From Modestobacter marinus (GTDB lineage Bacteria > Actinomycetota > Actinomycetes > Mycobacteriales > Geodermatophilaceae), in the NCBI RefSeq assembly GCF_019799945.1, contig NZ_JABGCH010000001.1, positions 124,001-188,000 on the forward strand: a stretch of DNA of 64,000 nt, given 5' to 3'. Under the pieces are notes generated by a model that worked only from the letters and a program-made list of their open reading frames with translations, was not told the DNA's origin and made no database searches. The translations under genes and the position numbers were made by a program. This document shows positions 15,980 through 23,817 of the stretch, in pieces (position 1 is the first letter of the stretch; each line of letters begins with the position of its first letter).

Positions 15980-17658
15980 TCGTCGAGATCGAGGACCTCG
16001 CGGTCACCTTCGCCACCGACGCGGGTCCGGTGGCCGCGGTCAAGGGCGTGGACCTGCAGGTCGCGGCCGGCGAGGTGCTGGCCGTGGTCGGGGAGAGCGG
16101 CAGCGGCAAGACCGTCACCGCGCGCACCATCCTCGGCCTGCTGCCGGAGACCGCGGCCATCCGCGGCGCCGTCGTCCTCACCAGCAAGGACGGCACGCAG
16201 GCGCGGGACGTCGTCCCGCTCACCGGGGCGCAGCTGCGGGAGGTGCGCGGCCAGGACGCCGCGATGGTGTTCCAGGAGCCCTCCACCGTGCTCAACCCGG
16301 TCTACCCGGTGGGCTGGCAGATCGCCGAGGGGCTGCGGGCGCACGGCAAGCTCAGCAAGAAGGAGGCCCGGGCCAAGGCGATCGACGTGCTCCGCCGGGT
16401 CGGCATCCCCGACCCGGAGACCCGCGTCGACCACTACCCGCACCAGTTCTCCGGCGGGCAGAAGCAGCGCATCGTCATCGCCCAGGCACTGGTGCTCGAC
16501 CCCGGCGTGATCATCGCCGACGAGCCGACCACCGCCCTCGACGTGACGGTGCAGGCGGAGATCCTCGACCTGCTGCGCCGGTGCCGGGACGACTTCGGCG
16601 CGGCGATCGTGCTGATCACCCACAACATGGGCGTCGTGGCGGACCTCGCCGACCGGGTCGCGGTCATGTACCAGGGCGAGGTCGTGGAGCAGGCCGACGT
16701 CCGGACGCTGTTCAGCGCCCCGCAGGAGCCCTACACCCAGCAGCTGCTGGCCGCCGTCCCCAAGCTGGGCAGCGGCACCGAGCGGGCCCGGGAACGGGCC
16801 GCGCGGCGCGAGCCCGGCTGGGCCGAGTCGGCTCCGGTCGTCAGCGCCCGCGACCTGAGCATCGTCTACCCCGGCCGGCTGCGGCGGCCGGACTTCGTGG
16901 CCGTCGACGGGGTCAGCTTCGACATCCGCCCCGGTGAGGTCCTGGGGCTGGTGGGGGAGTCGGGCAGCGGCAAGACGACGATCGGGCGGGCCATCGCCGG
17001 GTTGACCAAGGTCAGCGGCGGCTCGCTGCAGGTGCTGGGCACCGAGATGGTCGGGATGAAGGAGAGGGCCTTCCGGCCGGTGCGCGAGCGGATCGGGTTC
17101 GTGTTCCAGGACCCGGCGTCCAGCTTCAACCCGCTGCTCACCATCGCCGAGGCGGTTGCCGAGCCGCTGGTGGTGCACAAGCGGGCCCGGGACCCCCGCG
17201 CGGCGCGCGCCCAGGTCGACGAGCTGCTCGAGGCGGTCCAGCTGCCCAGGGCGTTCGGCGACCGGTACCCGCACGAGCTCTCCGGCGGTCAGCGGCAGCG
17301 GGCCAGCCTCGCCCGCGGCCTGGCGCTGGACCCGGAGCTGCTCATCGCCGACGAGCCGACCTCCGCGCTCGACGTCTCCGTGCAGGCTCGCGTGCTGGAG
17401 CTCTTCGCCGAGCTGCAGCGGGAGAAGGGCTTCGCGGCGCTGTTCATCAGCCACGACCTGGCCGTCGTGGACCTGCTCGCCGACCGGATCGCGGTGCTCT
17501 ACCGCGGGAAGCTGGTCGAGGAGGGCACCGGAGCGGAGGTGCTCGGCGCGCCGCGGCACCCCTACACGCAGCGGCTGCTGGCGTCCCTGCCGGTTCCCGA
17601 CCCGGACGAGCAGGCCGCCCGCCGCGCCCGCTGGCAGGCCCTCCGCGCCGACGCCTGA
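15970..17658 (+). CDS. Dual ATP-binding protein of the peptide ABC transporter (DppD-DppF fusion)
   Basis: A 562-residue protein with two complete nucleotide-binding domains. Domain 1 (about 1-255) has Walker A GESGSGKT, signature FSGGQKQR and Walker B VIIADEPTTALD. Domain 2 (about 290-550) has GESGSGKT, LSGGQRQR and LLIADEPTSALD. Each ends with the oligopeptide-transporter C-terminal extension (the HPYTQ/EPYTQ motifs). It energises the two permeases encoded upstream, so the importer needs only this one ATPase. The ATG at 15970 overlaps the stop of a mini-frame in the preceding repeat. Confidence 0.93.
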   Translation: MSNVVEIEDLAVTFATDAGPVAAVKGVDLQVAAGEVLAVVGESGSGKTVTARTILGLLPETAAIRGAVVLTSKDGTQARDVVPLTGAQLREVRGQDAAMVFQEPSTVLNPVYPVGWQIAEGLRAHGKLSKKEARAKAIDVLRRVGIPDPETRVDHYPHQFSGGQKQRIVIAQALVLDPGVIIADEPTTALDVTVQAEILDLLRRCRDDFGAAIVLITHNMGVVADLADRVAVMYQGEVVEQADVRTLFSAPQEPYTQQLLAAVPKLGSGTERARERAARREPGWAESAPVVSARDLSIVYPGRLRRPDFVAVDGVSFDIRPGEVLGLVGESGSGKTTIGRAIAGLTKVSGGSLQVLGTEMVGMKERAFRPVRERIGFVFQDPASSFNPLLTIAEAVAEPLVVHKRARDPRAARAQVDELLEAVQLPRAFGDRYPHELSGGQRQRASLARGLALDPELLIADEPTSALDVSVQARVLELFAELQREKGFAALFISHDLAVVDLLADRIAVLYRGKLVEEGTGAEVLGAPRHPYTQRLLASLPVPDPDEQAARRARWQALRADA

Positions 17659-17759
17659 GCCGCCTCCCGCCGCGGCGGCGGCGCGGGTCAGGTCACGGCG
17701 AGGTCGCGGGACGGCGGTGTCGAAACGCGGGGGACACACGGCGTGTCTAGGTTCGTCGC

Positions 17760-19376
17760 ATGGCGGACCTCTTCGACGGCTACCCCCTCGGGCAGCAGTG
17801 GGACGAGATGTTCGCGGCGCCCGGCCAGCCCCGCGCCCCGTACACCGGTCTGTTCAGCTCGCTGCAGCCGATGTCGGGGGAGGAGCTCGCGGCCCGCGCC
17901 GACGTCCTCTCGCAGACCTACCGGGACGCCGGGGTGACCTTCGCCCACGCCGGCGAGGAGCAGCCCTTCCCGCTCGACATCGTGCCCCGGGTCATCGGGC
18001 ACGAGGAGTGGGCGGTGATCGAGCGCGGGGTGGCGCAGCGCGTGCTGGCCCTGGAGGCGTTCCTGGCCGACGTCTACGGCGCGGGGGAGGTGTTCAGCGA
18101 CCGGGTGGTGCCGCGCAGCGTGGTGACCACCAGCGCGCACTTCCACCGCGCCGCGCACGGGCTCGTCCCGCCCAACGGCGTCCGGGTGCACGTCTCGGGC
18201 ATCGACCTCGTGCGTGACGAGGCCGGCGACTTCCGGGTGCTCGAGGACAACCTCCGCTCGCCGTCCGGGGTCAGCTACGTGATCACCAACCGGGCGGCGA
18301 TGAGCCAGGTGCTGCCGGAGCTGTTCGGCGACCACCGGGTGCAGCCGGTGGCGGACTACCCGAGCCGGCTGCTGGCCGCGCTCAAGGCGTCGGCCCCGAC
18401 CGGGGTGAGCGAGCCGACCGTCGTCCTGCTGACGCCGGGGGTCTACAACTCCGCCTACTTCGAGCACGCGCTGCTCGCCCGGCAGATGGGCGTGGAGCTG
18501 GTCGAGGGCCGGGACCTGGTGTGCTCGGGCGGGCAGGTGAGCATGCGGACGACGACCGGCCAGCAGCGCGTCGACGTCATCTACCGGCGCATCGACGACG
18601 AGTTCCTCGACCCGGTTCACTTCCGCTCCGACTCGGTGATCGGCTGCGCAGGGGTGCTGAACGCGGCACGGGCCGGCCGGGTGACCATCGCCAACGCGGT
18701 GGGCAACGGCGTCGCCGACGACAAGCTGCTCTACACCTGGGTGCCCGACCTGATCCGCTACTACCTGGCCGAGGAGCCGGTGCTGGCCAACGCCGAGACG
18801 CACCGGCTCGACGAGCCCGACACCGTGGAGTGGGTGCTGGCCAACCTCGACCAGCTGGTGCTCAAGCCGGTCGACGGCTCCGGCGGCAAGGGCATCGTCA
18901 TCGGGCCCCGCGCCGACCAGCGGACGCTGGAGGAGCTCGCGGTCAAGGTGCGGGCCGCCCCGCGGGACTGGATCGCGCAGAAGCCGATCGGCCTGTCGAC
19001 GTCCCCGACGCTGATCAACGGCCGGCTCGCCCCCCGGCACCTGGACCTGCGGCCGTTCGCCGTGCACGACGGGTCCGCCGTGTGGGTGCTGCCCGGTGGG
19101 CTCACCCGCGTCGCGCTGCCCGAGGGCGAGCTCGTGGTCAACAGCAGCCAGGGCGGCGGCTCGAAGGACACCTGGGTGATCAGCCCGCCGCGACCGGCCG
19201 AGGCGGTACCCGAGCACGACGTGACCCGGATCGAGTTCACCACCGCCGACCTGCCGGCCGAGCCGCCGGCGCAGGACCCCGGGCCGCCCAACGACAACGC
19301 GCTGGCCCAGTCCCAGCAGCAGCAGCAAGGGGCAGAAGTGGCCACTTCTGCCCCCGGGGAGGTGGCGCCGTGCTGA
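17760..19376 (+). CDS. Circularly permuted ATP-grasp protein (type 2)
   Basis: A 538-residue protein of the DUF404/DUF407 family, now called circularly permuted ATP-grasp type 2. Typical motifs are LGQQWDEMFAAPGQPR at the start, DVYGAGEVF, RVLEDNLRSPSGVSYV, and KPVDGSGGKGIVIGP (nucleotide loop). Relatives are thought to be peptide ligases. ATG 17760 is the start: TAGGTT (17748-17753) ends 6 bases upstream, indicating leaderless transcription. The C-terminus carries a five-Gln run and then a perfect 26-bp palindrome at DNA level (19329-19354), beyond the conserved domain. It overlaps the alpha-E gene by 7 bases. It is the first gene of the ATP-grasp/alpha-E/transglutaminase cluster. Confidence 0.9.
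   Translation: MADLFDGYPLGQQWDEMFAAPGQPRAPYTGLFSSLQPMSGEELAARADVLSQTYRDAGVTFAHAGEEQPFPLDIVPRVIGHEEWAVIERGVAQRVLALEAFLADVYGAGEVFSDRVVPRSVVTTSAHFHRAAHGLVPPNGVRVHVSGIDLVRDEAGDFRVLEDNLRSPSGVSYVITNRAAMSQVLPELFGDHRVQPVADYPSRLLAALKASAPTGVSEPTVVLLTPGVYNSAYFEHALLARQMGVELVEGRDLVCSGGQVSMRTTTGQQRVDVIYRRIDDEFLDPVHFRSDSVIGCAGVLNAARAGRVTIANAVGNGVADDKLLYTWVPDLIRYYLAEEPVLANAETHRLDEPDTVEWVLANLDQLVLKPVDGSGGKGIVIGPRADQRTLEELAVKVRAAPRDWIAQKPIGLSTSPTLINGRLAPRHLDLRPFAVHDGSAVWVLPGGLTRVALPEGELVVNSSQGGGSKDTWVISPPRPAEAVPEHDVTRIEFTTADLPAEPPAQDPGPPNDNALAQSQQQQQGAEVATSAPGEVAPC
19329..19354. repeat. Perfect 26-bp palindrome inside the ATP-grasp gene
   Basis: GGGGCAGAAGTGG is followed directly by its exact complement, with no spacer. 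It lies inside the last codons of the ATP-grasp gene, 15 bases before the alpha-E start, in a non-conserved tail. It could be a regulator site, a cruciform or mRNA hairpin tuning expression of the next gene, or an inserted repeat element. Confidence 0.8.
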
Positions 19377-20320
19377 GCCGCATCGCCGAGTCGCTGTTCT
19401 GGATCGGCCGCTACGTGGAGCGGGCCGACGACACCGCCCGCATCCTCGACGTGCACACCCAGCGGCTGGTCGAGGACCCGTGGATCGACGAGCGGCGGGC
19501 CTGCGCCAACCTGCTCGGGCTGATGGGCCACCCGAGCGTCGACGGTGAGGCCGACACCGAGCGGGTGCTGGCCACGCTGGCCTTCGACCGGAGCAGCCCG
19601 GCCTCGATCGTCGGGGCCCTGTCGGCCGCCCGGGAGAACGCCCGCGGCGCCCGCGAGGTGCTCTCGGCGGAGATCTGGGAGTCGCTGAACGTCACCCACA
19701 ACGCGTTGCCGCAGCAGCGCACGATGGCCCGCCGGTACGGCCCGCACTCGCTGTTCCGGTTCGTCCGCGAGCGGTCGGCAATGGTGTTCGGGCTGGCCGA
19801 CGCCACGATGAGCCGGGACGAGAGCTGGCTCTTCCTCATTTTGGGCCGCTCGCTGGAGCGGGTGGACATGACCGCCCGGATGCTGTCCACCCGGGTGCTG
19901 GCCGGTGACGCAGCGCCGTCCTGGACGCTGGTGCTGCGCTCGACCGGCGCCTACGAGCCCTACCTGCGCACCTACCGGGGTGCGGTGAACTCCAGCCGGG
20001 CGGCGGAGTTCCTGCTGCTGGACCGGCTGTTCCCCCGCTCGGTGTTCGCCGCGCTGGAGCAGGCCGAGGCGTGCCTGGCCGAGCTGGAGCGGGCGAACGT
20101 GCGCGAGGGGCACCGGATCGGCGTCGCCGGCGAGGCGCACCGGATCGTCGGCCGGGCCCGCACCATGCTCGAGTTCATGCAGACCGACGAGATCCTGGCG
20201 TCGCTGCCGGTGCGCCTGGACGAGCTCCAGCGCACCTGCTCGCTGGCCAGCGAGGCGGTCACCAGTCGCTTCTTCACCGAGCAGGCGCCGCAGATCTGGG
20301 TGCCGGAGAGCGTGGGGTGA
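19370..20320 (+). CDS. Alpha-E domain protein (DUF403)
   Basis: A 316-residue all-helical protein of the alpha-E family, starting VLSRIAESLFWIGRYVERADDTARILDVH, the family signature. Further conserved stretches are RENARGAREVLSAEIWESLN and ILGRSLERVDMTARML. Conserved Glu/Arg residues in these repeats suggest metal or nucleotide binding, but no reaction is proven. The GTG start at 19370 overlaps the end of the ATP-grasp gene by 7 bases, and its stop overlaps the transglutaminase start by 4, so the three proteins are made together and probably act on one substrate. Confidence 0.9.
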   Translation: MLSRIAESLFWIGRYVERADDTARILDVHTQRLVEDPWIDERRACANLLGLMGHPSVDGEADTERVLATLAFDRSSPASIVGALSAARENARGAREVLSAEIWESLNVTHNALPQQRTMARRYGPHSLFRFVRERSAMVFGLADATMSRDESWLFLILGRSLERVDMTARMLSTRVLAGDAAPSWTLVLRSTGAYEPYLRTYRGAVNSSRAAEFLLLDRLFPRSVFAALEQAEACLAELERANVREGHRIGVAGEAHRIVGRARTMLEFMQTDEILASLPVRLDELQRTCSLASEAVTSRFFTEQAPQIWVPESVG

Positions 20321-21219
20321 CGGTCGTGCCTCAGTCCCAGAACCAGTCCCAGCCCACCCGGGTGCGGGTGCCCAGTGACCGCTGGCGGCTGCAGGTCGTC
20401 CACCGCACGCAGTTCCGGTACGGGGGTCCGGTCCGCTCCTCCTACAACGAGGCCCGGATGACGCCGGAGAACAGCAGCCGGCAGACGACGCTGCGGTCCC
20501 GGGTGGAGATCGAGCCGACCGCGACCGTGCTCGCCTACCGCGACTACTGGGGTGCCACGGTCACCGCCTTCGACACCCACGGCCCGCACACCGAGCTCGT
20601 GGTGAAGGCGACCTCGGTGGTGGAGGCCGGGCCCGAGGTGCACGTCGCCGGCCCGGTGGGATGGGCCGAGCTCGCCGTGCCCGACGTCCAGGACCGCTTC
20701 GGCGAGATCCTCCGCCCGACCCGGCTCACCGCCATGGACCCACCGGTCGTGCAGGAGGTCCGCGAGCTCGTCGGGGACGCCGGGCCCCGGGAGGCCGGCC
20801 AGCTGGTCTGCCGGTTCGTGCACGAGCGGATCCAGTACCTGACCGGCTCGACCAACGTGAAGACCAACGCGATGCAGGCCTGGGAGCACGGTAAGGGCGT
20901 CTGCCAGGACATCTCGCACGTCTCCGTCGGGCTGCTGCGGGCCATTGGCCTGCCGGCCCGGTACGTCTCCGGCTACCTGCACCCCAAGCGGGACGCCGGG
21001 ATCGGTGAGGCGGTCACCGGGGAGAGCCACGCCTGGGTGGAGTGGTGGGACGGCGGGTGGTCCGGCTACGACCCGACCAACGTGGTGGAGATCGGCCCCC
21101 GGCACGTGACGCTGGCCCGCGGCCGGGACTACGCCGACGTCCCGCCGCTGAAGGGGATCTTCTCGGGCCCGAGGAGCGAGGGCTCCTCCGTGACGGTCGA
21201 GGTCACCCGCCTGGCATGA
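20317..21219 (+). CDS. Transglutaminase-like cysteine protease/acyltransferase
   Basis: A 300-residue protein with an N-terminal bacterial transglutaminase-associated beta domain (about 22-115) and a transglutaminase-like core. The triad is visible: Cys196 in GKGVCQDISH, His238 in GESHAW and Asp252 in GYDPTN. Such enzymes cut or rearrange amide bonds. The GTG at 20317 overlaps the alpha-E stop (GTGA); GTG 20326 is possible. Together with the ATP-grasp and alpha-E proteins it forms a widely conserved trio predicted to make and process a peptide or amide-modified compound. Confidence 0.9.
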   Translation: MTVVPQSQNQSQPTRVRVPSDRWRLQVVHRTQFRYGGPVRSSYNEARMTPENSSRQTTLRSRVEIEPTATVLAYRDYWGATVTAFDTHGPHTELVVKATSVVEAGPEVHVAGPVGWAELAVPDVQDRFGEILRPTRLTAMDPPVVQEVRELVGDAGPREAGQLVCRFVHERIQYLTGSTNVKTNAMQAWEHGKGVCQDISHVSVGLLRAIGLPARYVSGYLHPKRDAGIGEAVTGESHAWVEWWDGGWSGYDPTNVVEIGPRHVTLARGRDYADVPPLKGIFSGPRSEGSSVTVEVTRLA

Positions 21220-21223
21220 AGTA

Positions 21224-21284
21224 GGACCCCGCGCCCCCCGCTGGCACGCTCGCGGTGGGCCCCTGCAAGGGGGCAGTGGGGGCC
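21224..21284. terminator. GC-rich hairpin, diverged family 2 copy
   Basis: It begins GGACCCCG five bases after the transglutaminase stop and ends in GGGGGCC. It can fold with GCCCC/GGGGC around TGCAA (about 21258-21272) inside a longer G/C stem. Only the first 8-10 bases match the clear family 2 copies, so membership is tentative. It probably terminates the ATP-grasp operon ahead of the ABC-F gene. Confidence 0.55.
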
Positions 21285-21302
21285 TGGGATGCTGGGTGAC
21301 AT

Positions 21303-23174
<1,872 letters not shown>

Positions 23175-23179
23175 TCTGC

Positions 23180-23226
23180 GGACGCTCGTGCTCTGAGTGC
23201 TGTGTGCACTCAGAGCACAAGCGTCC
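23180..23226. repeat. Family 1 inverted repeat, copy 2
   Basis: The 21-base arms (23180-23200 and 23206-23226) match with one mismatch around the loop TGTGT. The core is GTGCTCTGAGTGC. It lies 5 bases after the ABC-F stop, between convergent genes. The arms are nearly identical to the copy at 56889-56935 over 33 kb away. Confidence 0.8.
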
Positions 23227-23303
23227 GGCAGGTGCGGTGTGGTCAGGCGATCGCGGCCTCGGCCCGGCTCCGCCGGTGGCGTTCGCCGACGGGAGCGGGC
23301 TGG

Positions 23304-23723
23304 TCACCCCGGGCGGTCGCTGACCGCCGCTCCGCCGCGCTCGGCGTGGTGGCAGCGCTGCTGGTGGGCCAGGAGGTCGGCCAGCTGGACCCGGCGGTGC
23401 CGGCCCGGGCGGTCGTAGGGGATCACCCCGGCGTCCAGCAGGCGCACCAGCGTGGGCCGGCTGATGCCCAGCAGGTCGGCGGCCTCCTGGGTGGACAGCG
23501 TCGGCTCGTGGCACGCCAGGGTGACCGGCCGGCCCGCCGCCAGGGCGGCCGCGGCGAGGACCAGGACCTCCCGCAGCGGGCCCGGCAGCGGCCGGCCGTC
23601 GGCGGCGGTCAGGCCGGCTTCGTCGTCCCGGGCGAGCTCGGCGGCCAGCGCGCGGAGCAGGTCCGCGTCGCCGGGATCACTCGGTGGGTGCACGGTGTGC
23701 TCACCCGAAGGACTGTGGCGCAC
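23304..23723 (-). CDS. Excisionase-type HTH DNA-binding protein, antitoxin-like
   Basis: A 139-residue protein. The C-terminal winged HTH LSTQEAADLLGISRPTLVRLLDAGVIPYDRPGRHRRVQ (about 77-112) is the MerR-like excisionase family fold, and the whole layout resembles HTH antitoxins that usually precede a PIN-domain toxin gene. No PIN gene follows: the frame after its stop is a short unrelated stretch running into the family 1 repeat. GTG 23723 is chosen because TACGAT (23735-23730, minus strand) lies 6 bases upstream, giving a leaderless transcript. It is divergent from the mrp operon and shares with it the tandem AATTCGAAC repeats, so it may regulate mrp and itself. Confidence 0.75.
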   Translation of the reverse strand: MRHSPSGEHTVHPPSDPGDADLLRALAAELARDDEAGLTAADGRPLPGPLREVLVLAAAALAAGRPVTLACHEPTLSTQEAADLLGISRPTLVRLLDAGVIPYDRPGRHRRVQLADLLAHQQRCHHAERGGAAVSDRPG

Positions 23724-23729
23724 CCGGGC

Positions 23730-23781
23730 ATCGTACGCACGATCCGCTCAATTCGAACAATTCGAACGCGCTTGGTAGGGT
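23730..23781. promoter_or_regulatory. Divergent promoter region with tandem AATTCGAAC operators
   Basis: Two exact 9-base copies of AATTCGAAC (23750-23758, 23759-23767) form an island of A+T in GC-rich DNA. On the minus strand TACGAT (23735-23730) serves the HTH gene. On the plus strand TAGGGT (23776-23781) could serve mrpA, with TTCGAA 18 bases upstream as its -35. A protein bound to the repeats would cover the -35 regions of both genes. Confidence 0.55.
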
Positions 23782-23817
23782 GGGCTCACCGCCACGCCGC
23801 CCCACCTCGGGAGACCC

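Noticed and set aside
10905..17739. Very long open frames on the minus strand across the TPM and peptide-transport genes (over 900 and 1,400 codons)
   Set aside because: They mirror real plus-strand genes with clear families; in DNA this GC-rich, stops are rare in the wrong frames. Their translations are Arg/Gly/Gln-rich and match no fold.
23228..23306. Remnant of a PIN-domain toxin after the HTH gene
   Set aside because: The frame opened by GTGA at the HTH stop (MTSPLPSANATGGAG onward) has no recognisable PIN residues and runs into the family 1 repeat.
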